Assembly (NCBI GenBank): GCA_018267315.1
Contig: JAFDYS010000055.1
Coordinates: 1 to 39,145 of the forward strand
From: Bacteroidota bacterium
GTDB lineage: Bacteria > Bacteroidota > Bacteroidia > Chitinophagales > UBA10324
Length of the DNA: 39,145 nucleotides
Reading direction: 5' to 3'
Of the stretch, positions 14,881 to 22,971 are shown in pieces (the stretch's first letter is position 1; each line of letters opens with the position of its first letter). Below the pieces are notes generated by a model. It was not told the DNA's origin, searched no databases, and saw nothing but the letters and a program-made list of their open reading frames with translations. The position numbers and the translations under genes are program-made.

Positions 14881-15879
14881 TTGATCAGTATTTTCCGATC
14901 GTATCATCCGGGTGTCATTTTTCTGCTGCTGCTCTACACAGCCATGTTCCGCGTGCCGATCCTGCTGGCCGCCGTGCCTTTCACGCCACCGGAGTCGGCC
15001 AACTACCTGAGTTCTCTCACATACCAGTTGCTCAGCTGGCTCATCGGTGATCGCAACTACATTTATCACGTAGCGGCTTCGGTGCTGGTTTTCTTCCAGG
15101 CATTGTACTTCAATTACATCATCAACAACCACCGCATTCTCAGCCGCTCGAGCTACCTGCCAGCCATGTCGTATGTGCTGGTTTCATCGGTGCTGATTGA
15201 ATTTACGTTGCTCACGCCGGCGCTTATTGCCAATACGTTTCTGTTGTTTGCGTTGTCAAAAGTTCTTTCCACCTACAAGAAGGAAAAAGCATCGCCGATC
15301 CTGTTTGATGCTTCCTTGCTGGTGGCAATGGCCTCACTGTTCTTTTTTCCTTACATCGCATTCTTTCTTTTCATCCTCGCTGCCATGGTAGTGCTTCGGC
15401 CGTTCAACATGCGCGAGTATCTTATTTCGGTGATCGGGTTGCTGCTGCCTTATTACTTCATCGGGGTTTACTTTTTCTGGTACCATAACCTCGATGCTTT
15501 CTGGAAAACGATTGAAATCACCCAGCTTAATTTTCCCCTTCAGCAACTGGAGCGCAGTGTGCGGGTGATCGTTACCGGCAGCACATTGCTGGCCGTAGCG
15601 CTGTGGACATTTTTTTATGTGCAGGGAAATATTTTCCGCATGGTGGTGCAGGTGCGCAGTTACATGATGGTATTCATCTTTCTGTTTGTGGCCGGTGTCT
15701 TTTCTTTGTTGATTCAGTTCACCGGTGAGTTTTATCATTTCGTTTGGATTGCCATCCCCATCGGGTTGGCCTTCGCCATTTTCGGTATGGAAATCCGCAG
15801 GAGATGGGTCGCCGAGATCGTCCATTTCTTCCTACTTTTGTCCGCGTTGTTCTTCCAGTATTATTCCCTTGTAAAATGA
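14881..15879 (+). CDS. DUF6427-type integral membrane protein
   Basis: A 332-residue protein with about nine or ten hydrophobic helices and no catalytic motif. I recognise it with moderate certainty as the Bacteroidota DUF6427 family, whose members begin with a short polar head ([10 protein letters not shown]) before helix 1. That alignment requires the TTG at 14881 as start: the frame has no ATG between the preceding stop and codon 22, and an AAAAGAG sequence lies about 10 bases upstream. It is sandwiched between the secreted protein (15-base gap) and purQ (7-base gap). The function is unknown; co-expression with purine synthesis may be incidental. Confidence 0.75.
   Translation: MISIFRSYHPGVIFLLLLYTAMFRVPILLAAVPFTPPESANYLSSLTYQLLSWLIGDRNYIYHVAASVLVFFQALYFNYIINNHRILSRSSYLPAMSYVLVSSVLIEFTLLTPALIANTFLLFALSKVLSTYKKEKASPILFDASLLVAMASLFFFPYIAFFLFILAAMVVLRPFNMREYLISVIGLLLPYYFIGVYFFWYHNLDAFWKTIEITQLNFPLQQLERSVRVIVTGSTLLAVALWTFFYVQGNIFRMVVQVRSYMMVFIFLFVAGVFSLLIQFTGEFYHFVWIAIPIGLAFAIFGMEIRRRWVAEIVHFFLLLSALFFQYYSLVK
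15833..15840 (+). promoter_or_regulatory. Exact -7 box (TACTTTTG) inside the DUF6427-type gene, ahead of purQ
   Basis: A perfect match to TAnnTTTG 46 bases before the purQ ATG. No matching -33 element was found. It could give purQ an independent promoter. Confidence 0.3.
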
Positions 15880-15886
15880 TGTTGCC

Positions 15887-16621
15887 ATGAAATTAGGTGT
15901 GGTCATTTTTCCCGGTTCCAACTGCGACCGCGATCTCATTCACGTATTGGAAAATGTGATGCAGCAGGAAGTGAAAGTGCTGTGGCACAAAGAGACCTCC
16001 CTCGGCGATTTTGATCAGAAAGATTGCATCATGTTGCCCGGCGGATTCAGTTACGGCGATTACCTGCGTTCCGGCGCCATTGCACGGTTTTCACCCATCA
16101 TGAATCCGGTGATTGAATTTGCCAACAGCGGTGGTTATGTTTGGGGCATCTGCAATGGCTTTCAGATTCTTTGCGAAGCCGGTTTGCTGCCCGGTGCTTT
16201 ACTGCGCAACGCGAATCAGCAATTTGTTTGCAGGAACGTTTTCGTGACACCGGTCACTACCGACAGCGCAGTTACAAACGCTCTCGATCGCGGCAGGGCT
16301 TATAAAATTCCCATTGCTCATGCTGAAGGGCGCTATTATACCGATGCGAAAACACTGAAGCAACTGGAGGATAACCAGCAGATTCTCTTCAAATACTGTG
16401 ATAAGAGCGGAGAAATCAATGAGGCCGGCAACCCCAATGGTTCCCTTCATAACATTGCCGGCATCTGCAACGTATCAAGAAATGTATTCGGTATGATGCC
16501 GCATCCCGAGCGTGCGGCAGAAGAAGCACTGGGAAATATTGACGGCAGGTTTCTGTTTGATTCCTTTATTCAGTTTCAGGGACGGGCTGAAGTGGATGTA
16601 ATGGATGATTTGCTCCGCTGA
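15887..16621 (+). CDS. purQ: Phosphoribosylformylglycinamidine synthase glutaminase subunit
   Basis: A 244-residue class-I glutamine amidotransferase. The N-terminus [12 protein letters not shown], the [11 protein letters not shown] oxyanion region, the nucleophile elbow GICNGFQ (Cys89) and the PHPERA segment (His206, Glu208) are the PurQ signature. It delivers ammonia from glutamine to PurL in the fourth step of de novo purine synthesis in the cytoplasm. A separate PurQ implies a small-type PurL and PurS elsewhere; neither is in the window. The length is slightly above that of Bacillus PurQ because of a segment near residues 165-190. It is translationally close to the gene before it. Confidence 0.96.
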   Translation: MKLGVVIFPGSNCDRDLIHVLENVMQQEVKVLWHKETSLGDFDQKDCIMLPGGFSYGDYLRSGAIARFSPIMNPVIEFANSGGYVWGICNGFQILCEAGLLPGALLRNANQQFVCRNVFVTPVTTDSAVTNALDRGRAYKIPIAHAEGRYYTDAKTLKQLEDNQQILFKYCDKSGEINEAGNPNGSLHNIAGICNVSRNVFGMMPHPERAAEEALGNIDGRFLFDSFIQFQGRAEVDVMDDLLR

Positions 16622-16662
16622 GTGTAGCCGGTTATCAACCCCGTCATTTATGAAGCATCACC

Positions 16663-16670
16663 TAATTTTG
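16663..16670 (+). promoter_or_regulatory. Exact -7 box (TAATTTTG) ahead of dsbD
   Basis: A perfect TAnnTTTG match 21 bases before ATG 16692. If used, it excludes the ATG at 16650. The same octamer precedes the DUF2480 gene at 32693-32700. Confidence 0.4.
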
Positions 16671-16691
16671 CATAGAATTATGCAGCCGATT

Positions 16692-18851
16692 ATGAGAAGC
16701 AATTTGCATTTGATTTTCGCACTCATCGTGTCGGGCATCTTTTTGCATCTGCCGGACGTTCATGCACAATATGTCAATCCCAATGTAGCATGGTCCACTT
16801 CGGTGAAGAAAGTGAGTGAAAGTGAATTTGATCTGGTACTGAAGGGCAGCATATCCAAAGGATTCCATCTCTACAGTCAGAATATCAGCGAAGGTGGTCC
16901 CATCCCCACCACCTTCACCTTTGAAAAGTCAGCAGATTACAAACTGGTAGGTAAGGTAAAGGAAAGCGGTAACCGGCATGAAGAGTTGGAGCCGGTTTTT
17001 GACAATATGAAACTGATCTGGTTTGAAGATCAGGTCACGTTTACGCAGCGGGTCAAAATCACGAAACCGCAGGTGACGGTGAAGGGGCTGATCAATTTTA
17101 TGACGTGCAACGACAGGATGTGCGATCCGCCCAGCGATTACATTTTTGAATACACACTATCAGGCACACCCACATCCATGGCAGCACCTGCCGACACAGC
17201 CGGCAAAACGATGGCGCCCGTGAACGATACATTGGTGAAGGCCAATCAAGTTGTTGCTAAAACTGACACGGTATCTAAGACAGTAGTTGATAAGGTGACG
17301 GCAGTACAAAAAGGCGCTGATATCGTTGAGGGCGATGTACGGAGCAAGGGTTATTGGGCAACATTTTTAGCGGGAGTACTGAACGGGCTGATTGCCCTGC
17401 TCTTTCCCTGCGTGTGGCCCATCATTCCGCTCACGGTTAGTTTTTTTCTCAAACAAAATGACAAGAAGAAGAAGGGCTCCATGCTGGCATTGGCCTACAG
17501 CTTGTCCATCATGATCATTTTTGTGCTGATCGGCGTACTCATTTCAGCACTTACCAACGGGCAGATGGCCAACTCACTCAGTACCGGCTGGTTCTTTAAC
17601 ATGCTTTTCTTCGTGATCTTCTTTCTGCTGGGACTCTCTTTCCTGGGCGTATTTGAAATCACACTGCCTTCGGGGCTGGTGAACAAAGTGGATTCCATGT
17701 CAATGAAAGGCGGCCTGATCGGAATTTTCTTCATGGCCTTTGCGCTTGTGCTGATCTCATTTTCCTGTACGGTGCTATTCATCAGCAACCTCATTTCCAT
17801 CGTTACACAGGATGGCGATTTCCTGAAACCCATTGTGGGCTTCGCCGGATTCGGTATGGCTTTCGGATTACCCTTTGGCTTGCTGGCCTGGTTTCCCACG
17901 TTACTGAAACAACTGCCGCGTTCAGGGCACTGGATGCACGTGCTCAAAGTGACATTTGGTTTGCTGGAGATTGCGCTCAGTTTAATTTATCTCTCCAAAG
18001 TGGATATGGCGTATCACTGGGGAATTATTTCACGTGACGTATTTCTGGCCATCTGGATTGTAATCTTCGCCGTGCTCGGAATTTATTTGCTCGGAAAATT
18101 GAAACTCACTTCGCAGGATGATGACGCGCATATCTCCGTGCCGAGGTTGCTCGTCGCCGTGGGGTGTCTTGCCTTTGCCATCTACATGGTGCCGGGTTTG
18201 TTCGGTTCGCCGCTGAAACCGCTGAGTGGTTTTCTGCCTAACTATTCTGAGTTCTCCATTGCCTATGAGCAGGGCGGCGGGTCAATAAACGGAACTTCTT
18301 CAGCAGCAGGCCAACATAATCCGGAGAAAAACGAGTCGAAGAAATATGCAACGCTATTTGAGTCGCCGCTGGGCCTTGATCTGTATTTCGATTACGATGA
18401 TGCTTTAGCACATGCCAAAGCAGTGAATAAACCACTCTTCATTGACTTCACCGGCTGGGGTTGTGTGAACTGCCGTAAGATGGAGAAATCAGTTTGGCCC
18501 GCTCCGAGCGTACTGGAGCGGCTGCGCAATGATTATGTGACGGCATCATTGTATGTAGATGACAGAACCCCGCTTCCGGAAAATGAACGCTACTTCTCAA
18601 AGAAACTGAATAAGGAAGTGAAGACATTAGGCGATAAAAATTTCGATCTCCAGTTTTCCCGTTTCGCCATGGGCGCTCAACCTTATTATGTATTACTGGA
18701 TACCGCCGGCAAGCTGCTCACCGAGCCGCGCGGTTACACACCCGATGCGAATGAATATGCCCGGTTTCTTGATGAAGGTCTCAGCAAATTCAGAGAAAAC
18801 ACGGCACAGATTTCTGCCAGTGGCGCAAATGTTTCTGTTAGTGCCAGGTGA
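16692..18851 (+). CDS. dsbD: Thiol:disulfide interchange protein DsbD
   Basis: About 719 residues from ATG 16692; ATGs at 16650 and 16680 are alternatives, but the signal peptide MRSNLHLIFALIVSGIF..HAQ and the upstream promoter box favour the later one. Three parts are visible. First comes a periplasmic DsbD-alpha-like domain with a Cys pair in FMTCNDRMCDPP. Next is an eight-helix membrane domain with the paired cysteines in LLFPCVWPIIP and SFSCTVLF. Last is a thioredoxin-like domain with GWGCVNCRKM. The protein carries electrons from cytoplasmic thioredoxin to the periplasm to reduce disulfides and support cytochrome maturation. All six redox cysteines are present. Confidence 0.92.
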   Translation: MRSNLHLIFALIVSGIFLHLPDVHAQYVNPNVAWSTSVKKVSESEFDLVLKGSISKGFHLYSQNISEGGPIPTTFTFEKSADYKLVGKVKESGNRHEELEPVFDNMKLIWFEDQVTFTQRVKITKPQVTVKGLINFMTCNDRMCDPPSDYIFEYTLSGTPTSMAAPADTAGKTMAPVNDTLVKANQVVAKTDTVSKTVVDKVTAVQKGADIVEGDVRSKGYWATFLAGVLNGLIALLFPCVWPIIPLTVSFFLKQNDKKKKGSMLALAYSLSIMIIFVLIGVLISALTNGQMANSLSTGWFFNMLFFVIFFLLGLSFLGVFEITLPSGLVNKVDSMSMKGGLIGIFFMAFALVLISFSCTVLFISNLISIVTQDGDFLKPIVGFAGFGMAFGLPFGLLAWFPTLLKQLPRSGHWMHVLKVTFGLLEIALSLIYLSKVDMAYHWGIISRDVFLAIWIVIFAVLGIYLLGKLKLTSQDDDAHISVPRLLVAVGCLAFAIYMVPGLFGSPLKPLSGFLPNYSEFSIAYEQGGGSINGTSSAAGQHNPEKNESKKYATLFESPLGLDLYFDYDDALAHAKAVNKPLFIDFTGWGCVNCRKMEKSVWPAPSVLERLRNDYVTASLYVDDRTPLPENERYFSKKLNKEVKTLGDKNFDLQFSRFAMGAQPYYVLLDTAGKLLTEPRGYTPDANEYARFLDEGLSKFRENTAQISASGANVSVSAR

Positions 18852-18991
18852 TCGGGCTGAGCTTTTCGTTCAAATATTCATTTATCCTTTTGAATCGTTC
18901 GGTAAATCAACGATCAGTTGACCTGCGCATTTACAAGTGTTGGTTTACAGATTTCAACTGAAAAATTTTATGCGAATGGGACACCGTGAGA

Positions 18992-19633
18992 TTAAGGTGC
19001 CTGAACTTCTCTTACGCTCACGATCAAATCGAACTGCACAGTGATTACATCATTCACTTTGATAAGTCCGAAGAAGGCGCGTGGTGGCTCAAGCCCGTAG
19101 CTGTTAAGCGAAATCTGATGTTTGCCACTGAAGCGGTAGCTGCCGTCTGCATTTTTTACCGATTCCACTTTTACATTGTTCACTTTCTTTTTCCCGGCCA
19201 GCGTGATGTAAGTTTTTGCCACAAAAGCATTGGCCGATGCGGGGCGGATGGGCTTACCGTCAGCCGACTGCACTTCGGCCAGTTCCACCACGATAAACGG
19301 ATATTGATCGCCATGCATCGTGGCGCACAGGTTGGTATTCATTACCGCATTTCCGCAATCAAGTGATTCGGTTTTTACTTTCAGGATGGCGTTACTGAAA
19401 AGCGAGCTTGTGTTTGTGGCATTGGTGCTCAGGGAGAGCTGATGATCATAGATTGTTTTTTCAGAAACACAGGCAAACTCGTTCACATTGGTAGAGCCAA
19501 TCACCGTGACTTTGCTACCGGCGAGAATGGTGTAAGAGATAATCTGATTACCTGATGAATCTTGCGCGTAAACCGGTGAGCATATTTCGTGCGCAAAGGC
19601 AGCAATGAACAATATGATGAACCGTACAAGCAT
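18992..19633 (-). CDS. YceI-like secreted protein (divergent)
   Basis: About 213 residues from ATG 19633, chosen because MLVRFIILFIAAFAHEICSPVYAQ is a signal peptide; the longer frame to 19699 would run through a terminator hairpin. The mature part keeps the YceI outline: a strand ending in GSTNVNEFAC, a middle region about the small molecule or target (PFIVVELAEV), then YITLAGKKKVNN and the closing strand SLNSYGLEPPRAFFGLIKVND. YceI proteins are lipocalin-like beta barrels that bind isoprenoids. It differs strongly from the upstream YceI gene and contains three Cys in the mature part. A terminator separates it from the porin gene. Confidence 0.75.
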   Translation of the reverse strand: MLVRFIILFIAAFAHEICSPVYAQDSSGNQIISYTILAGSKVTVIGSTNVNEFACVSEKTIYDHQLSLSTNATNTSSLFSNAILKVKTESLDCGNAVMNTNLCATMHGDQYPFIVVELAEVQSADGKPIRPASANAFVAKTYITLAGKKKVNNVKVESVKNADGSYRFSGKHQISLNSYGLEPPRAFFGLIKVNDVITVQFDLIVSVREVQAP

Positions 19634-19658
19634 GGTATATGAGGCGGAAGCTAAAATA

Positions 19659-19690
19659 AAGGGCTGTCTTAATTTGTCAAGACAGCCCTT
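19659..19690 (-). terminator. Rho-independent terminator after the porin gene
   Basis: Perfect 12-bp inverted repeat AAGGGCTGTCTT/AAGACAGCCCTT with an 8-base loop. On the minus strand it is followed by a T-rich run. It starts about 20 bases after the porin stop and lies just ahead of the divergent YceI gene, so that gene depends on read-through or its own promoter. Confidence 0.85.
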
Positions 19691-19711
19691 CACTATCATT
19701 CAACACAATAA

Positions 19712-21154
19712 TCAGAATCCAAGGCACGCTTCAATCATGAAGCCATTGAACTTGCCATCCTTCCTGATGTCGTAGTTCGGGAAGTCTTTATACTCCTGGT
19801 TTACGTATTCCGCTTTGAGCATCACCTGATCGAGGAGATACCAGCCGGCGGAAACCGCCCAACGGTTGACTGTCACATTGGGAATGTCACCGTTATCGTC
19901 TTTCCACGTTACGCCATTCGGGTCTTTGAGCAGGGGTTGCGCGGTGACTGTGTTGTAGCGGCCGGCAATCCAGAAGTGCTCATTAGCCGGGAAGCGATAG
20001 ATCACATCAATAGCATATTGTGATGCATTGCGTTTGTCAATCTCAGTCACCTGTCTGCCGTTGGCAAATTCCGCTGTACCAAACAACTCCAGTCCTTTGA
20101 ATTTTACAAACGGGTTGATCATAAAGCTGGTTACCTGATCACTGAAACCGGGGTTGAATCTGCCGGAGAATGCAGTACCGGTAGTGGAATATGTGGTGTT
20201 CTCCAGTACGCCGAAGTAACGGGAACCGGTGCGGTCGCCGCCGAAGAGAGTATTGCTGGCAGAACTATTCGTAGTATAAACTGAACCACTGAGCCGGAAG
20301 CGAAGGTCATCGTTAAACTGTTTATCATAAGCAATTTTGCCTATGATGCTCGGTGCGCGCTTATTGATCGGAACGGCATCGCTGTAGCCGGGCAGTCCGG
20401 GATCCTGCGTGGTGCTGTCAACCGCATCCATTTTTTGATTCCAGGTGATATCGCCTTTGATTTCACCGCCCGTCATGGCACCAACGATGATGAAATTGTT
20501 GTACTTGAACTGCAACTCACCACCGATCTCTGTAGTGAACTGATCCATGACAAGATTTTCCACAAAAGGATTGTACATCGCATTGCCACCATCACTTCGG
20601 CGATAATGCTGGTCGCCGTAGTTCACTTCATAGTCACCGAATTTGATCGTGAAGTATTTCATCAGGTTGTTAATGCCGTTGCTATTCAGGAACGTGAGTT
20701 TGTCGAACTGGACATAGCCGCCTTTCACCCACGCTTCCTGGTGGTGCCGTGATGACAGGTAGGTCACCAGGTTCACATGCACCCCGTCATAAACCTGGAA
20801 GTCGAGGTTCAGATTTGCCTGCGCCAGGTTGAATCCGTTGGTGATGAGGATCAACTTGCGATCGTCCACATTGTCTTTGTTCGCATCAACCAGCGGCCAG
20901 CCGGCGGTGCTGTCAGTGTTCATGGTATTCTCATGACTGAGATTCTGAAACTGAAATGAGGTACTTACCCCCAGACGGAATTTAAATCCATCCCAGGGAA
21001 TGGAATCATTCTTCGGAGTTTCAAACATGTTTAGCCCTGTATGATCATAAGGACGAAGGTTTTGAATCTTGGTCTGTTGCGACCAGGAGGCCGAGGTAGT
21101 CAAGATCAACATGCCAGCCAGCATGTATCTGATCAATGCATTGAAGGTTTTCAT
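19712..21154 (-). CDS. Outer-membrane porin-like beta-barrel protein
   Basis: A 480-residue protein with signal peptide MKTFNALIRYMLAGMLILTTSASWS. The rest is dense with alternating strands and ends VDRF-like in EACLGF, a C-terminal aromatic. Segments such as NLNLDFQVYDGVHVNLVTYLS, MKYFTIKFGDYEVNYGDQHYRRSDGG and AIDVIYRFPANEHFWIAGRYN resemble the 16-strand phosphate-selective/OprP-like porins of Bacteroidota. The solute is unknown. It lies 46 bases downstream of a YceI gene with no terminator between, so the two are likely one transcript, and it ends in a clear terminator. Confidence 0.8.
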   Translation of the reverse strand: MKTFNALIRYMLAGMLILTTSASWSQQTKIQNLRPYDHTGLNMFETPKNDSIPWDGFKFRLGVSTSFQFQNLSHENTMNTDSTAGWPLVDANKDNVDDRKLILITNGFNLAQANLNLDFQVYDGVHVNLVTYLSSRHHQEAWVKGGYVQFDKLTFLNSNGINNLMKYFTIKFGDYEVNYGDQHYRRSDGGNAMYNPFVENLVMDQFTTEIGGELQFKYNNFIIVGAMTGGEIKGDITWNQKMDAVDSTTQDPGLPGYSDAVPINKRAPSIIGKIAYDKQFNDDLRFRLSGSVYTTNSSASNTLFGGDRTGSRYFGVLENTTYSTTGTAFSGRFNPGFSDQVTSFMINPFVKFKGLELFGTAEFANGRQVTEIDKRNASQYAIDVIYRFPANEHFWIAGRYNTVTAQPLLKDPNGVTWKDDNGDIPNVTVNRWAVSAGWYLLDQVMLKAEYVNQEYKDFPNYDIRKDGKFNGFMIEACLGF

Positions 21155-21200
21155 AACTTTTGGTTTTGGAATTAATTAATTACGTGAATTGAAATTGATT

Positions 21201-21791
21201 TTACTTTTTAGTGTATGATGATTTGAATTTGAGATCAACGGATTCTCCCACTTTCATTGCTCCCATAAAAGCGGTGGGTGGTGATACATTCCACTCTTTC
21301 ATATTTATCTTCTTCGCACCCTCAAATACAAGGGTCGTGTTGTTTCCGCCCACCTTTACCTGCAAGTCAACCGGTTTGGACACGCCGGCAATTTTCAGGT
21401 CACCCCGGGCACTGATGGTGGCACCTGGCTTTACGTTACTCAATACAGAAGTGAGTTTGAATGCAATGGTCGGGTTATCATCAGCTTTCAGCGCTTCATA
21501 GGTTTTGTTGTCCATGATGCTGCCTTTGGTACTCTTGATTGACTTGACATCAATATTGAGATCGAGGGCTAATACATTAAAGGACCCATCCGTATTCCAT
21601 TGAATCCTGGCCTGTCCCGTGGCTTTGCTTGCTGTTTCCTCCCAATCATGAACATTGGAGGTGCCGGAAATCTGAATGCTGAAATCGCCGGCTAATCCAT
21701 ATATATCCTGAGCGGCAAGATTTGTTTGAATGAGCAGGAATGCGGTAAAAAAGAATAGTGAAATGTGTCGGAGGGTGCTATGTGATTTCAT
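21201..21791 (-). CDS. YceI family lipid-binding protein
   Basis: A 196-residue protein with signal peptide up to NLAAQ. It has standard YceI landmarks: GTSNVHDWEE, then MDNKTYEALKADDNPTIAFKL, the GDLKIAGVSKPVDLQVKV turn, and MKEWNVSPPTAFMGAMKVGESVDLKF. The protein folds as a periplasmic lipocalin-like barrel that holds long polyisoprenoids or similar lipids. It heads the YceI-porin unit. The pairing of a YceI with a porin suggests handling of a hydrophobic solute, but that is inference. Confidence 0.9.
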   Translation of the reverse strand: MKSHSTLRHISLFFFTAFLLIQTNLAAQDIYGLAGDFSIQISGTSNVHDWEETASKATGQARIQWNTDGSFNVLALDLNIDVKSIKSTKGSIMDNKTYEALKADDNPTIAFKLTSVLSNVKPGATISARGDLKIAGVSKPVDLQVKVGGNNTTLVFEGAKKINMKEWNVSPPTAFMGAMKVGESVDLKFKSSYTKK

Positions 21792-22146
21792 GAGTGCAGG
21801 AATTATTTCTGTTTCATTTTACGGAGGCGAAAGTTGGAAGTATGGCCTATTGTAAGTTATGATTTGCGTGGGAGTGAAACATGACGCTTGTCAGTATTTT
21901 TTTCGTGAAAGTTGCAAGTGGATGATTTCAATGCATGCTGCACCACGGAATGTATTATGATATACGAATTAAATCGTGGAAATAAAATGTGCGGTACGCG
22001 GGAATAAAAGAAGTGGAACGCAGCGGAACTTGAACTGGTAAATCTGGCTCAGAACATGCAAGCAGCACCTTGCCTTTCGGGTAGTATAATATAGTATTCG
22101 GCATTCCGGAGGTGAATGCATGGCTAAAAGAATAAAGTTAGACCTA
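21792..22146. other. Gap with no recognised gene
   Basis: These 355 bases separate the YceI promoter side from the small membrane protein's 3' end. I see no gene-like frame, repeat or convincing hairpin. A perfect GGAGGT sequence before ATG 22120 leads only into antisense of the next gene. Confidence 0.5.
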
Positions 22147-22554
22147 TCAGGGATTTACCCGTACGAACACAGCAGCTGCAATCACCGCCTGAATGAATCC
22201 GTAAAGCAGCCACGTACCAACTTGTTCAATGGTAACCGACATGGCGCTATAAATCATCCACATGCTCGGCAATGTGGCCACCACGAGGTACACCAAGCCA
22301 AATTCAAGTTCTTTGAGTAAGCGGGGCTTGTCAAACTGGGTTTTAAACCGGTCCCAAAACCAGGCCAGCGCAAAACTCAGGATAAAAGGGTGCACGAAGT
22401 AAAGCACCGTTCCTTTGGATGATGATCTGAAAGCCGGGTCATAATATTCAAGAGCCAGATTCGGAAAGAAGTAAACAGTGAAATACAGAACGCCCACACT
22501 TACAATAAGGAGGACAAATGCGGCAACGAGGCCGCTCAAGAGGACTTTTTTCAT
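22147..22554 (-). CDS. Small four-helix membrane protein of unknown function
   Basis: 135 residues with four hydrophobic segments: 5-28, 49-66, 84-105 and 112-131. Between helices 2 and 3 is a charged cytoplasmic loop, WDRFKTQFDKPRLLKELEFG. No motif is recognised. Similar small polytopic proteins are widespread in Bacteroidota without known roles. It is transcribed away from susC, sharing the 417-base gap upstream of it. Confidence 0.65.
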   Translation of the reverse strand: MKKVLLSGLVAAFVLLIVSVGVLYFTVYFFPNLALEYYDPAFRSSSKGTVLYFVHPFILSFALAWFWDRFKTQFDKPRLLKELEFGLVYLVVATLPSMWMIYSAMSVTIEQVGTWLLYGFIQAVIAAAVFVRVNP

Positions 22555-22971
22555 GGGTTTGATTTTGAAGGATAGTGCATCACAAGGGTGGTGCTAACAT
22601 GAGGATAAAAGTATTCTGTTTCTACTTCCGCCAGTCATGCTAACTATTTCCCGGAGTTCTGACTTTTGTCATGCCTTAGTACGCAAAATCTGTTATCGCC
22701 CCGTCCGCCAGGTCATGAAATAATTTGCGGTTGCCGTTGTTTTAAAATTCTCAAACCTGCACACGGTTTCCCTATGTCTTATTGAAAACCAGTCAAATAT
22801 TAGACCCTTGCTGCGAAAAAAGAATTCGCTGATCATGCAACCTCAATTTTTCTATTTTCATCTAACAAAACGTGCCCGGAGTGTGAACAAACCAACCGTT
22901 GTCCTCAACTCGGCATCATTGCAATATAAATTTTGTCCAATCATTTTTTCATTCACCAAATTAAAAACCCT
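22555..22971. other. Divergent control region between the small membrane protein gene and susC
   Basis: 417 bases without a gene. The right end is AT-rich; TAAATTTTG at 22927-22935 is close to, but one base longer than, the TAnnTTTG box and lies 37 bases before the susC ATG. No anti-sigma, sigma factor or sensor gene is adjacent, so the regulator of susC is not visible. No operator palindrome or riboswitch was recognised. Confidence 0.4.

Noticed and set aside
14377..15132. Minus-strand open frame of 251 codons
   Set aside because: It spans two genes on the other strand and shows no motif; the plus-strand frames have a signal peptide and membrane helices.
18910..18970. Possible terminator between dsbD and the convergent YceI gene (CAGTTGA/TCAACTG)
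   Set aside because: The arms are only 7 bases with a loop of about 35 bases and no solid T run.
22120..22320. 66-codon plus-strand frame preceded by a perfect GGAGGT
   Set aside because: After a few codons it is antisense to the small membrane protein, and Bacteroidota rarely rely on strong Shine-Dalgarno sites. The match is probably chance.
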